64,000 nt of DNA, taken from the NCBI GenBank assembly GCA_020555605.1, contig JAJCJC010000001.1:1-64000 (forward strand), written 5' to 3'. Of the stretch, positions 22,822 to 31,756 are shown piece after piece. Every line of letters starts with the position of its first letter. Position 1 is the first letter of the stretch. This DNA is from a bacterium 210917-SL.2.15. GTDB lineage: Bacteria; Bacillota; Clostridia; Oscillospirales; Oscillospiraceae. The notes beneath the pieces were generated by a model. That model saw only the letters and a list, made by a program, of their open reading frames with translations, did not search any database and was not told where the DNA came from. The position numbers and the translations under genes are program-made.

Positions 22822-23412
22822 TCACTTCTGGTACGGCGCCAGCTCCAGCCGGCAGAACCATCCCTGAGGATGGCCACAGACCGGACATTCCTTGGGCGCG
22901 ACAGTGGCACGGGTCATAAAGCCGCAATTCAGGCACACCCATCCGGTCTCCTGTTCGCTGATATAGAGCTGATCCCGGCTCATATAATCCAGGAACAGCT
23001 GGAAGCGCTGGGCGTGGGTCTTTTCAATTTCAGCAATCAGCCCGAATTTCCCAGCGATTTCCTGAAACCCTTCCTCGTGGGCGATCTTGGCAAAATCGGG
23101 ATAGATAAGCCCGTGCTCCTCCTCCTCGTTGTGAACGGCATAATTGAGCAGAGCCCGAGTATCCTTCTTTTCATCCACAGGATAGCCCGCCGTGATCTCC
23201 ACACTGCTGCAGCCGCAACCGCGCAGATACTCATAGAAAATTTCCGCGTGCTCCTTTTCCTGTCCCGCCGTGTAGTGGAAAAGCAGCTCCAGAACAGGGT
23301 ATCCCTCCTTTTTCGCTGTGGCCGCGGCAAATGTGTAGCGATTGCGCGCCATGCTTTCGCCGGCAAACGCGCGCATCAGGTTCTCTTTTGTTCTGCTGTT
23401 GTTCAGTTCCAT
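22822..23412 (-). CDS. rbr: Rubrerythrin
   Basis: The 196-residue protein has an N-terminal four-helix ferritin-like domain and a C-terminal rubredoxin-type site. Diiron ligands are seen in AFAGESMARNRY, AGQEKEHAEIF, NEEEEHGLIY and EIEKTHAQRF; the Fe(SCys)4 site is in WVCLNCGFM and CPVCGHPQGWF. Rubrerythrin reduces hydrogen peroxide in the cytoplasm of anaerobes and is a key part of oxygen tolerance. It is transcribed alone, with its own terminator. Length and ligands are normal. Confidence 0.95.
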   Translation of the reverse strand: MELNNSRTKENLMRAFAGESMARNRYTFAAATAKKEGYPVLELLFHYTAGQEKEHAEIFYEYLRGCGCSSVEITAGYPVDEKKDTRALLNYAVHNEEEEHGLIYPDFAKIAHEEGFQEIAGKFGLIAEIEKTHAQRFQLFLDYMSRDQLYISEQETGWVCLNCGFMTRATVAPKECPVCGHPQGWFCRLELAPYQK

Positions 23413-23571
23413 AGTGACCCTCCAAAAAGATTTTGCGCGACGTGCCGCGCATAACCTTATTGTTCTTTTTTTCCAGTAATTTATACGTCAAATTTTCTAT
23501 TCCATGTATAAATCGCCGGCCGCTGGGCCACAATAGGTGCATACTCCAGTTCTGGGAAGGAGGTGCCCTCA

Positions 23572-23661
23572 ATGAAAAACAACAACGAGAACAAGCAGAA
23601 CCAGAACAGCCAGAACCAGCAGGATCAGCAGAACCAGAATAAAAATCAGAATAAGAAGTAA
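23572..23661 (+). CDS. Small Asn/Gln/Lys-rich peptide
   Basis: A 29-residue frame starts at ATG 23572 after a strong GAAGGAGGTG site and encodes MKNNNENKQNQNSQNQQDQQ plus a short N/Q/K tail. A strong terminator follows 20 bases later, which makes a real short gene likely. The product is low-complexity, very hydrophilic and probably disordered. I do not know the function. A stress, spore or phase-separating peptide could be imagined, but nothing supports any one of these. Confidence 0.6.
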   Translation: MKNNNENKQNQNSQNQQDQQNQNKNQNKK

Positions 23662-23678
23662 ACTTTTCCAAAACCACC

Positions 23679-23718
23679 AGCGCCGGCAAGCCATAGGCTT
23701 GCCGGCGCTGCCTTTTTT
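23679..23718 (+). terminator. Terminator of the small N/Q-rich gene
   Basis: CGCCGGCAAGCC and GGCTTGCCGGCG pair over ATA, followed by CTGCC and TTTTTT on the plus strand. Confidence 0.85.
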
Positions 23719-23811
23719 CTTGCCCGAACGGGAAAAAGATGCTATGATACTGTATTATTATAATATGTGCATTGCTCAAAGGATGCACAGCCTAGAAACG
23801 AGGTATGCGGT

Positions 23812-24294
23812 ATGAAAATGCTGGTTTTGTCCGATTCCCACGGCAATTTGGACAATATGGTGCGCGCAGTGGAACAGACACGCCCCAACCGCATCGTCCA
23901 TTTGGGCGATGTTATGCGCGACGGCGAGAAGCTGCACGCCTTGTTCCCCGCCATCCCGTTTGACCAGGTTCCGGGCAACTGCGACCTGGCCGCCTTTGAC
24001 GCGCCGGAAAAACTTCTGTTTCTGGAGAACAAGCGCATTTTGCTGTGCCACGGCCATACGCTCCATGTGAAAGAAGGCCTGCTGACAGCGATGTACGCCG
24101 CCCTGGAGAAACGGGCCGACGTTCTTTTGTTCGGCCACACCCACCGCGTGTTCTCCGAGGTACGCAACGGCGTGGCAATGCTCAATCCCGGCAGTATCGG
24201 TGATGCCCGTTACCCGACTTACGGTATTCTGGGCATCGCTCAGGGACAGATCCGCATCTGCACTGTGTCGCTGAATGGATACCCGGAATCCTGA
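23812..24294 (+). CDS. YfcE/MJ0936-family metallophosphodiesterase
   Basis: The 160-residue cytoplasmic protein shows the calcineurin-like phosphoesterase motifs in order: LVLSDSHGN, VHLGDVMRDGEKL, VPGNCD, LLCHGHT and LLFGHTH. These bind two metal ions. Family members hydrolyse phosphodiesters in vitro; the natural substrate is usually not known. The start ATG 23812 is chosen because MKMLVLSDSHGN is the standard opening. It is about 90 bases after the terminator of the small gene and convergent with the CCA-adding enzyme gene. Confidence 0.88.
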   Translation: MKMLVLSDSHGNLDNMVRAVEQTRPNRIVHLGDVMRDGEKLHALFPAIPFDQVPGNCDLAAFDAPEKLLFLENKRILLCHGHTLHVKEGLLTAMYAALEKRADVLLFGHTHRVFSEVRNGVAMLNPGSIGDARYPTYGILGIAQGQIRICTVSLNGYPES

Positions 24295-24325
24295 ATGCTC
24301 CAACACGCTCGAATCGGCTCCGGGC

Positions 24326-25663
24326 CTATTCGGGAGCGTTCGGAACAGGTTTCGTTGAAAGTGCCTGCAGCAACGCCTGTTTTTCATTGGGAAGCGTCCC
24401 ATCGATCACAGCGCCCAGCAAGAATTGCAATGCCGCGCCCACTTCCCGGCCACGGTAGCCCTGCTCCAACAGATCCCGGCCATTGACGGACAACTGCCGC
24501 AGTGAAAAACACGCATCCTGCTCCAGCACCTGCTGAAGCAGCACTTCCAATGTGTCAATCTGTTTCTGCCGACCGCGGTAGGCACTGGCCTGGGCCAGAT
24601 TGTCCGCCCGCTTGACCTGCAACAGATCCCGGACGCCCTGCTCGCCCAGTTTGTGCAGCAGCCGGCGCACAGCTCTCTCCGTTGGTTCAACGGGCACATC
24701 GTGCCATTTGACCAGCGTCAGGATCCGTCCAGTGCTCTCCTTATCAAAATGCAGCCGCTCCAAAATCGTTTTGCCCAGCGTGCAGCTGACGTCCGCATGG
24801 CCTTTGAAATGACCTGTACCATCCTCATCCACGGTCATGGTCTCCGGTTTTCCCAAATCGTGCAGCAGCATCGTCATGCGGAGCACAGCGCTGGGCGGCG
24901 CAAACCCTACTGTGCGGGCAATGTGCTCCCACACGTCATAACAATGGTGGATATTGCGCTGATCGCATCCCACAGCAGGCAGAATTTCCGGAAGGACAAC
25001 GCCAAGCACCTCCGCGTATTGAAGCAGCACCGGCACGGCGCTGCGCCCGCACAGCAATTTCAGCAGTTCTTCACGGACGCGCTCAACCGCCACCTCACGC
25101 AGAAGATCCTTTTTCTGAAAGGCGGCGTCCGCCGTCTCCGGCGCAATGGAGAACCCCAAGACAGAGGAAAACCGCAGCGCCCGCAAAATGCGCAGCGCAT
25201 CCTCTTCAAACCGCTGCTCCGGGCATCCCACACAGCGGAGCACACCGCGCGCCAAGTCCTCTCTTCCGCCGAAGAGATCTGTGATTTCGCCGGTTTGATC
25301 CATGGTCATGGCATTCACCGTAAAGTCCCGGCGCTTCAGATCTTCGACAAGGGAGTCGGAGAAGACGACGGCGTCGGGATGGCGGTGGTCGGCATACGCT
25401 CCGTCCAGTCGGAATGTGGTGACCTCGAAAGGCATTGCCCCCTCAAAAACGGTGACGGTGCCGTGCCGGAGTCCCGTTGGCGCAGCCTGCGGCGCAAAAA
25501 GGGAAAGCACCTCATCCGGCCGGGCCGATGTCGTAATATCCCAGTCTCCCGGCCTGCGGCCCAGGAGAAGATCCCGCACGCAGCCGCCCACAAGATAGGC
25601 TTCGTGCCCGGCGCGCTTCAATCGTTCCAGAACCCGCCGCGCCGACGGTGTGATGGCTTCCAT
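24326..25663 (-). CDS. cca: CCA tRNA nucleotidyltransferase
   Basis: The 445-residue enzyme adds or repairs the CCA end of tRNAs with CTP and ATP. The N-terminal class II nucleotidyltransferase head has GGCVRDLLLGRRPGDWDITT (catalytic Asp pair in D-W-D) and then RRDFTVNAM, followed by the RNA-binding neck. An HD domain is seen in TMLLHDLGKPETM and the helical tail follows. The start ATG 25663 (MEAITPSARRVLERLKRAGH) gives the usual length for the HD-containing bacterial form. The upstream frame is basic low-quality sequence. It is convergent with the YfcE gene. Confidence 0.93.
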   Translation of the reverse strand: MEAITPSARRVLERLKRAGHEAYLVGGCVRDLLLGRRPGDWDITTSARPDEVLSLFAPQAAPTGLRHGTVTVFEGAMPFEVTTFRLDGAYADHRHPDAVVFSDSLVEDLKRRDFTVNAMTMDQTGEITDLFGGREDLARGVLRCVGCPEQRFEEDALRILRALRFSSVLGFSIAPETADAAFQKKDLLREVAVERVREELLKLLCGRSAVPVLLQYAEVLGVVLPEILPAVGCDQRNIHHCYDVWEHIARTVGFAPPSAVLRMTMLLHDLGKPETMTVDEDGTGHFKGHADVSCTLGKTILERLHFDKESTGRILTLVKWHDVPVEPTERAVRRLLHKLGEQGVRDLLQVKRADNLAQASAYRGRQKQIDTLEVLLQQVLEQDACFSLRQLSVNGRDLLEQGYRGREVGAALQFLLGAVIDGTLPNEKQALLQALSTKPVPNAPE

Positions 25664-25852
25664 GCTTCTTCGCCTCCTTTGCCGCTTCGTTCGTCCTTTT
25701 TCCATGAAATGTGCCCAAAGTCCCTTTCACGACGCAAAAACCGTGTTGCACTCTGCAGGCTTCAGTATTATAATATTATAGTACTTTTTTGAAATTTTGC
25801 AACCGCCGCGCTTTGCTTCCCTGCGGCGGTTGATCATCCGTTGGAGGTTTTT

Positions 25853-27223
25853 ATGGAAGATATCCGTCATTATATGGTCCCCGGAACGTGCGCGCATTTG
25901 ATCGGCATCGGCGGCGTGTCCATGTCCCCCCTGGCCGAGGTGCTGCACCGCGCCGGCATCACCGTGCACGGTTCCGATATGCGGGAGAGCGACGCGGTGG
26001 ATCATCTGCGCAGCCTGGGGATCGAGGTGTCCATCGGCCATCGCGCCGAAAATATCCATGGCTGCGACTATATTATCCGCACTGCCGCCGTGCACGATTC
26101 CAATCCTGAGATCGCCGCCGCCCACGCGCAGGGGATCCCCGTATTCGAGCGTGCTCAGGCTTGGGGCGCCATTATGCAGCACTACAAAAACGCCGTATGC
26201 ATCTCCGGCACCCACGGCAAAACCACCACCACCTCCATGATGACGCATATCACCATGGCCGCCGCGCTGGATCCCACGATTATGGTGGGAGGCACGCTAC
26301 CTCTTCTCGGCTCCGGCTACCGCGTGGGCCACGGCGACACGATTGTGCTGGAATCCTGTGAATACTGTAACTCCTTTCTCAGCTTTTTTCCCACGGTGGC
26401 CGTGATCCTCAACGTAGAAGCCGACCACCTGGATTTTTTCAGGGACCTGGCCGATGTGGAGCACTCTTTCCACCGCTTTGCCGCACTGGTGCCGCAAAAC
26501 GGGAGCATTATCGTCAACGCCGACGACGCGGGCGCCATGGCTTCGGTACAGGGGCTTTCGCACCCGGTGACCACCTTCGGTCTGGACGCGCCGGAGGCCG
26601 ATATTACAGCTACAGGTATCACGCTGCAAAACGGCTGTCCCGCCTTTGACATCGTCTGCCGCGGCGAACGCTACTGCCGCGCATCGCTCCGGGTGCCGGG
26701 GCGGCACAACATCCTCAACGCCCTGGCCGCCGCCGCCGCCGCGAAGGCCCTGGGGATCCCGGGCATGGCCGTGGAGCAGGGCCTGGCCACGTTCACCGGC
26801 GCAGGCCGCCGCTTTGAACACAAAGGCAACTACAACGGCGCAGAGGTCTATGACGATTACGCCCACCATCCCGGCGAACTGCACGCCCTGCTGACCACCG
26901 CCAAAACATTGGGCTATCAGCGCATTTTGTGCGCCTTCCAGCCGCACACCTACTCCCGCACCAAGGCGTTGTTCCAGGAATTCGTGGAAGAGCTGAAACT
27001 CCCGGACGTAGCCATTTTAATGGAGATTTTCGCCGCCCGGGAAACCGACACGCTGGGCATCTCCTCCAAAGACCTGGCCGACGCCATTCCCGGCGCTCTT
27101 TACTGCAAAACACTGGATGAAGTGACCGCCGCGCTGCGTTCTCTGGCCCGGGAAGGCGATCTGATCCTGACCGTGGGCGCCGGCGACATCTATCTGGCCG
27201 GCGAAAAACTGCTGGTGCAATGA
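25853..27223 (+). CDS. murC: UDP-N-acetylmuramate--L-alanine ligase
   Basis: The 456-residue enzyme joins L-alanine to UDP-MurNAc, the first amino acid step of peptidoglycan precursor synthesis in the cytoplasm. HLIGIGGVSMSPLAEVLHRA is the N-terminal nucleotide-sugar fold, SGTHGKTTTTSMMTH the ATP-binding P-loop of Mur ligases, and YDDYAHHPGELHALL and FQPHTYSRTKALF the substrate-binding end. ATG 25853 follows TTGGAGG; a TTG 12 bases earlier is less likely. nrdR follows 50 bases later. Confidence 0.96.
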   Translation: MEDIRHYMVPGTCAHLIGIGGVSMSPLAEVLHRAGITVHGSDMRESDAVDHLRSLGIEVSIGHRAENIHGCDYIIRTAAVHDSNPEIAAAHAQGIPVFERAQAWGAIMQHYKNAVCISGTHGKTTTTSMMTHITMAAALDPTIMVGGTLPLLGSGYRVGHGDTIVLESCEYCNSFLSFFPTVAVILNVEADHLDFFRDLADVEHSFHRFAALVPQNGSIIVNADDAGAMASVQGLSHPVTTFGLDAPEADITATGITLQNGCPAFDIVCRGERYCRASLRVPGRHNILNALAAAAAAKALGIPGMAVEQGLATFTGAGRRFEHKGNYNGAEVYDDYAHHPGELHALLTTAKTLGYQRILCAFQPHTYSRTKALFQEFVEELKLPDVAILMEIFAARETDTLGISSKDLADAIPGALYCKTLDEVTAALRSLAREGDLILTVGAGDIYLAGEKLLVQ

Positions 27224-27273
27224 CAAAACAGAAAGAAAAAATTCTGCCTTTCCGGCAGAAACGGAGGTAAGCT

Positions 27274-27738
27274 ATGAAATGTCCCTATTGTGGCTTTAAG
27301 GAAAGCAAAGTCGTGGACTCCCGCCCCGCCGAAGAGGGCAGCAGTATTCGTCGGCGCCGGGAGTGCCTTTCCTGCAGCAAGCGCTTCACCACTTATGAAA
27401 CCGTGGAAAGCCTGCCCATGGTGGTGGTCAAGCGCGACGGCAGCCGCCAGACCTTCGACCGGCGCAAGCTGGTCAACGGCATGTTGCGCGCCTGTGAAAA
27501 GCGCCCGGTATCCGTGGCCCAGTTGGAAAAACTCGGCGAAGAGATCGAACAGGAATTGCAGAATTCCCTGGAGCGCGAGATCAGCACCGAGCATGTAGGC
27601 GAGCTGGTCATGGATAAGCTCAAGGGCGTGGACGAGGTAGCTTACGTCCGTTTCGCCTCGGTTTACCGCCAGTTTAAGGACATCAATACCTTCATGCGCG
27701 AGCTGAACAAGCTTCTGGATGAGGACAAGCCCAAGTAA
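27274..27738 (+). CDS. nrdR: Transcriptional repressor NrdR
   Basis: The 154-residue protein has the NrdR N-terminal zinc ribbon, [20 protein letters not shown] with CLSC later, and an ATP-cone domain ([20 protein letters not shown]). NrdR senses ATP/dATP and represses ribonucleotide reductase genes at NrdR boxes. The ATP-cone ends at [14 protein letters not shown] and length is normal. It follows murC by 50 bases and ends before a terminator at 27760. Confidence 0.96.
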   Translation: MKCPYCGFKESKVVDSRPAEEGSSIRRRRECLSCSKRFTTYETVESLPMVVVKRDGSRQTFDRRKLVNGMLRACEKRPVSVAQLEKLGEEIEQELQNSLEREISTEHVGELVMDKLKGVDEVAYVRFASVYRQFKDINTFMRELNKLLDEDKPK

Positions 27739-27759
27739 ACCAACACCATACATCCGGCG

Positions 27760-27805
27760 GCGCGCCGGGGCCGATTGTTTTCAGTCCGTCCCCGACGCGC
27801 TTTTT
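27760..27805 (+). terminator. Terminator of murC-nrdR
   Basis: GCGCGCCGGGG and CCCCGACGCGC pair with one mismatch over a 19-base loop, followed by TTTTTG on the plus strand. Confidence 0.7.
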
Positions 27806-27881
27806 GTTGCCTCGTTTCGTCTGACTTTTCCCCTTTTTGCGCTATTATTTAACAAAGTAAAACGGAGAAGGATCGATTTGA

Positions 27882-28691
27882 GTGAAATATACTGTTTCCG
27901 TGAGCGGGAACGTTGTTACTGTTACCCCCAAGACAAACCTCGCCGCAAAGAGTTACAGCGAAACGATCATTATGACCACCCCTGATGGCGCGAGCTTTGA
28001 CATTCCGGTAAACCTGACCGTTGCAAAAGCCACCCTGACCGCCACTTATGAAGGTGAAACCATCTATGTCGGCAAAACTCCGGCCCTGACCGTCCATGTC
28101 ACCGGCTTTGTGAACGGTGAAGCGGAAGAAACAGCGGCGGGCTATACGGCTCCCACCGTGATTAACACCAACACCGCCGCGGGTACGTACCCCCTGACCC
28201 CAACAGGCGGCGCAACGGATAATTACGACTTCACCTACGTCGGCGGCGTTCTGACGATCCTCAGCAGCGGCGGCGGTTCCAGCCGCTATATCATCAGCGT
28301 GAACAGCGGGCGCAACGGCTCCGTGTCCGTCTCCCCCAAGTCTGCTCCCAAGGGCAGCAGCGTGACCATTATCGTGAAGCCCGACAACGGCTATGAACTG
28401 GACAGGCTGACCGTCACCGACAAGAACGGCGATACGCTGAAACCCACCGACAAGGGCAACGGCAAATATACCTTTCCCATGCCCGGCGGCAAAGTGGCTG
28501 TGGAGGCCAGTTTCGTGCCAGAGACTGGCCCGGATGCCCCCGCTTTCACCGACGTTTTCGCCGGTGTCTACTACCATGACGCAGTACTCTGGGCCGCTGA
28601 AAACGGTATTACCACCGGTGTCCGCTCCGACACATTTGCACCGGAAGAAACTGTGACCCATGCCCAGGCAGTTACTTTCCTGCACCGCATG
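27882..28691 (+). pseudogene. Fragment of an S-layer-type surface protein
   Basis: The readable product has an MBG-like beta domain (LTATYEGETIYVGKTPALTV), a GGGSSRYIISVNSG linker, a beta repeat of the InlB/Listeria-type (GSVSVSPKSAPKGSSVTIIV) and the first part of an S-layer homology domain (FTDVFAGVYYHDAVLWAAEN, GITTGV and THAQAVTFLHRM). Such proteins are normally exported, far longer and end in two or three SLH domains that bind cell-wall polymers. Here there is no signal peptide, and the SLH domain stops at a hairpin. The frame stays open to 28808, but the tail is unlike the family. GTG 27882 is only a possible start. I read it as a decayed remnant. Confidence 0.75.
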
Positions 28692-28725
28692 CAGGGCAGA
28701 CCGTTTCATCGGTCTGCCCTGTTTT
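28692..28725 (+). terminator. Hairpin at the end of the surface-protein fragment
   Basis: CAGGGCAGACC and GGTCTGCCCTG pair over an 8-base loop and are followed by TTTTCG on the plus strand. It overlaps the 3' end of the minus-strand gene that follows. Confidence 0.6.
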
Positions 28726-29308
28726 CGTCTGTATTCTCTTTCGGTAGTCGTTTTGATTCCTCCGGCAAAATGGGCTGCCCCGCCTCGTCAAAGGTAAAAA
28801 CGGCGTAGGCCTTTCCCCACAGCCGTTCGATGCGGGCAAAGCAGAAATAGCGGGGCAGCAGGAACGGATGCCCATCTTCAATGGGCACCGCCAGAGAGCG
28901 GCCGCCGCCCTCCGGTTTCCAGTAGCAGTCCGGCACGCCGGACAGCTGCGGCGAGAGTGTGCGGAAAAAATATTCCGGATGCCGGAGGAGGATCCATCCC
29001 TCTTCCACCACCTCTTCCGGCGCCGCACTCCCGCTTTCCGCCGCGCCGCGCACATATAGGCTGGCCCGCTGTACCACGCCGATCCCGCTCCAGGCATGAT
29101 TGGCCAGCGTCCGCTTGAGCACAAAGCAGCCGTCCTGCCACTCCGGCACGCCCAACGGCACCTCCCCCCGTTCTCCCTCCAGCACCAGAGAGTAGAGCCG
29201 CCCCTGCCGCGCGCCGCAGCAGGCGGAAAAATGCGTATAAAGCCCCTGCCTTTCCATGCGCAAGCTCCCGCAGGGCGCGCCGCCGAAATAAATCAGATAT
29301 TCTTCCAT
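28706..29308 (-). CDS. Hypothetical 200-residue protein
   Basis: The product begins MEEYLIYFGGAPCGSLRMER and is rich in beta-type segments with many Trp, Tyr and Gly residues (YFGG, WSGIGVV, YFCFARIERLWG). It has no signal peptide or membrane segment. I do not recognise a family. ATG 29308 lies after AGCGAGGTGG. The end overlaps the hairpin that closes the surface-protein fragment, so the last residues may have been changed by the same rearrangement. It is preceded by another uncharacterised gene on the same strand. Confidence 0.6.
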   Translation of the reverse strand: MEEYLIYFGGAPCGSLRMERQGLYTHFSACCGARQGRLYSLVLEGERGEVPLGVPEWQDGCFVLKRTLANHAWSGIGVVQRASLYVRGAAESGSAAPEEVVEEGWILLRHPEYFFRTLSPQLSGVPDCYWKPEGGGRSLAVPIEDGHPFLLPRYFCFARIERLWGKAYAVFTFDEAGQPILPEESKRLPKENTDENRADR

Positions 29309-29328
29309 GACTATCCACCTCGCTAGGG

Positions 29329-29364
29329 CAAAAAGCCGCCTGTGCAATGATATGCACAGGCGGC
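29329..29364 (-). terminator. Terminator of the small secreted-protein gene
   Basis: GCCGCCTGTGCA and TGCACAGGCGGC pair over a 6-base loop and are followed on the minus strand by TTTTTGCC. Confidence 0.8.
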
Positions 29365-29391
29365 CATGCTTTATACTACATTTTTTCGATT

Positions 29392-29820
29392 TCAGGAAAT
29401 GGTATAGCTGCCCCGCACCAGCATCTTGACGGTGGCAGCTATGGCTTTGACGCCCCGATCTTCTATGGTCATCATATAGAGATGGTTTTTGGTCAATGCC
29501 GCGCCGTTGTCGATGGTGCCGGCAGTGGTGGTGTCAATCAGGCCGGGCGTGGAAGAGCCGGTGCAGGAAGCCGTTCCCACGCGGAGCATCACTTCGGTGC
29601 CCACCTCGCCTTTCAGCGTCTGCCCACTGCTCAGCGTGACCAGGACGAAGCCGCCGTTGGCTTCGGACAGCACTTCCTTCTTAAAGGTATCGTTCAAATA
29701 GCTGTATGTAATCAGCGGGTCCTCGGATGAGCCGGCGCTGCTGGCGGCGGCCACGCCGGTCACAGTCAGGGCGCACACGGCAGCTAGGCAGGCCCCGCGC
29801 ACGATCCATTTCTTTTTCAC
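29392..29820 (-). CDS. Small secreted protein of unknown function
   Basis: The 142-residue product starts at GTG 29820 after AAGGAGAAG and has a clear signal peptide: MKKKWIVRGACLAAVCALTV, then TGVAAASSAGSS, with cleavage likely after the second Ala run. The mature part has ITYSYLNDTFKKEVLSEANG, SSGQTLKGEVGTEVMLRVGT and NHLYMMTIEDRGVKA. No enzyme motif is seen. Similar short exported proteins are common in Oscillospiraceae. It has its own terminator, and the toxin gene lies 72 bases upstream. Confidence 0.65.
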   Translation of the reverse strand: MKKKWIVRGACLAAVCALTVTGVAAASSAGSSEDPLITYSYLNDTFKKEVLSEANGGFVLVTLSSGQTLKGEVGTEVMLRVGTASCTGSSTPGLIDTTTAGTIDNGAALTKNHLYMMTIEDRGVKAIAATVKMLVRGSYTIS

Positions 29821-29892
29821 GCTCGCTTCTCCTTTGTGCACAGAATTTTTCACAGGGGGCATGGGGACATGCGCCCCATGCCCACAAGTATA

Positions 29893-30267
29893 TCACACCA
29901 AGCGGTCGTTGGGCAAGCCAAAACTGACAGCAATGGCGGAATCCACCTTTTCCATTAGTTCTGTGTCCAACCGCCCCATCTTTTCCCGCAGCCGACGCTT
30001 ATCCAGGGTGCGGATCTGTTCTAAGAGTACCACAGAATCCTTGGTCAGTCCATACTTTTGTGCGGAAAGCTCAATATGCGTCGGCAGGCGGGCCTTATTG
30101 ACCTGTGAGGTGATGGCTGCAGCGATCACAGTCGGGCTGTAACGGTTGCCCGTGTCGTTCTGCACGATCAGCACGGGCCGGACGCCTCCCTGTTCACTGC
30201 CGACCACCGGACTCAGGTCCGCATAATAGATATCGCCCCGTTTCACATTCGTATCCAAAACGCTCAC
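29893..30267 (-). CDS. MazF/PemK-family endoribonuclease toxin (EndoA-like)
   Basis: The 124-residue protein is a MazF-type mRNA interferase: [40 protein letters not shown] and [18 protein letters not shown] match the conserved core, including the Arg and Thr active-site region. Family enzymes cut mRNA at short motifs. The start is uncertain: GTG 30267 (long version) or GTG 30246 (starting just before KRGDI). In Bacillus the antitoxin gene ndoAI sits between alr and this toxin. Here no antitoxin ORF is visible in the 170-bp gap to alr. Confidence 0.88.
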   Translation of the reverse strand: MSVLDTNVKRGDIYYADLSPVVGSEQGGVRPVLIVQNDTGNRYSPTVIAAAITSQVNKARLPTHIELSAQKYGLTKDSVVLLEQIRTLDKRRLREKMGRLDTELMEKVDSAIAVSFGLPNDRLV

Positions 30268-30437
30268 ACTCCGCCGGAAGAATCGTTTTCCCGTTCTCCC
30301 GGATACCGCAAGGGCTTTATAGCAGTGGGAAGAGCAGGTACTATCATTCTCCCACAGCGGGTGAAATTTTATACCGCCCCACCAAAAAATTCCGCTGCGG
30401 CCCTATGTCAGCATATGTATCACCGGGACGAATGGTG

Positions 30438-31604
30438 TCATTCGGTGATCCAAAGCTTACGGTCCACCACTTGACCGCCACGGTAATACAGCCGTGGAAC
30501 GCGTTTGGAAACGGCACAAACGATTTCATAGGGGATCGTTTCCGCCATACGCGCCATGGCATTCACCGAATTGCGCGCGCCGAAAATTTCGATCTCGTCC
30601 CCCACGCCCACGTTGGGGCAGCTTGTCAGATCAATCATGCACATGTCCATGCAGATGCGGCCCAAGACTGGCGCAGGGCCATCGGCCGTCATCACCTGAA
30701 AACGGTTGGAGAAAGTGCGGAAAAAGCCGTCGGCGTAGCCAATGGGGAGAACACCCACCCGGGTACGCCGGTCGGTTTTATAGGTGCGTCCATAGCTGAT
30801 GGCCGCGCCCGCTTCATAAATTTTAATAGTGCTGACACAGGTTTTGAGGCTCATCACGCTTTTCAGCCCCAGTTCCTCCGCCATGTCCGTCAGTCCGTAG
30901 AGCAGGATGCCCGGTCGGACCATATCCAGCCACATATCAGGATAATAAGCCACTGTACCGCTGTTGGCACAATGACGCAGCGCAAATGTCCTTCCCTGGG
31001 CCTTCAAGGCATCGATCACGTCACAAAACAGCTGAAACTGCGCTCGAGTACACGCCTCGTTTTCCGCACCCGCCTCGTCGGACACAGCAAAATGCGTGAA
31101 AATCCCCTCGGCCTCCAGCGCGGGCAGCGCGCAGGAATGGGTGATGCGCGCCACGCCGCCCTCAAAGTGCTCCCCGGCGCACAAAAAGCCCAAGCGGGAC
31201 ATGCCGCTATCCACTTTGATGTGGATTTTCAGCGTGCCGCCGTATTTCTCTGCCGCCGCGCTGTACTCCTCTGCCTTTGCCTCGGCAGATACCGCCTGGG
31301 TGATCCCCAAACGGATCAGCTCGCCCACCTGCTCCGGCGGCGTGTGGCCCAGGATCAGCACCGGCATGGTGATGCCGTGGCTGCGCAGCTCCCGCGCCTC
31401 ATCCAGGCTGGACACGGCCAGGTAATCCGCCCCACCCTCCTGCAGCGTTTGGGCTACCTGCACAGCTCCGTGGCCATAGGCGTCCGCTTTGACCACCCCC
31501 AGGAATTTCACGTTCGCGCCGACGCGGCGGCGCAGGGTATGGTAGTTATACAGCAAATGATCGAGATCGATCTCAGTCCAGGTTCTTCTTAAATCGGTTT
31601 CCAT
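30438..31604 (-). CDS. alr: Alanine racemase
   Basis: The 388-residue enzyme makes D-alanine for peptidoglycan. FLGVVKADAYGHGAVQVAQT carries the PLP-binding lysine (VKADAYGHG), and the C-terminal domain has YADGFFRTFSNRFQV, GRICMDMCMIDLT and a Tyr-containing SYGRTYKTD segment. The start METDLRRTWTEIDLDHLLYN at ATG 31604 is the usual N-terminus; the frame continues open upstream but over non-family sequence. It is followed by the toxin gene as in many Firmicutes. Length is normal. Confidence 0.94.
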   Translation of the reverse strand: METDLRRTWTEIDLDHLLYNYHTLRRRVGANVKFLGVVKADAYGHGAVQVAQTLQEGGADYLAVSSLDEARELRSHGITMPVLILGHTPPEQVGELIRLGITQAVSAEAKAEEYSAAAEKYGGTLKIHIKVDSGMSRLGFLCAGEHFEGGVARITHSCALPALEAEGIFTHFAVSDEAGAENEACTRAQFQLFCDVIDALKAQGRTFALRHCANSGTVAYYPDMWLDMVRPGILLYGLTDMAEELGLKSVMSLKTCVSTIKIYEAGAAISYGRTYKTDRRTRVGVLPIGYADGFFRTFSNRFQVMTADGPAPVLGRICMDMCMIDLTSCPNVGVGDEIEIFGARNSVNAMARMAETIPYEIVCAVSKRVPRLYYRGGQVVDRKLWITE

Positions 31605-31714
31605 AAACGAGTAATGCCTCCGGATACTGTTTATTTGCATGTTAAAAAGCACGCATTGTGTCTGCAAGAAAGTATAGCACACTCTCCCTTCCGGTACAAA
31701 TATTTCTTGCCCGG

Positions 31715-31748
31715 CAAAAAAAGAAGCGGGACGCGCGATGCGTCCCGC
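31715..31748 (-). terminator. Terminator between the lipoprotein gene and alr
   Basis: GCGGGACGC (31726-31734) and GCGTCCCGC (31740-31748) pair over a 5-base loop, followed on the minus strand by TTCTTTTTTT. Confidence 0.85.
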
Positions 31749-31756
31749 CGGTCTTC

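Noticed and set aside
30268..30437. A possible MazE-type antitoxin in the gap between alr and the toxin gene
   Set aside because: Neither strand has a frame of suitable length with a start, ribosome binding site or AbrB/RHH-like features.
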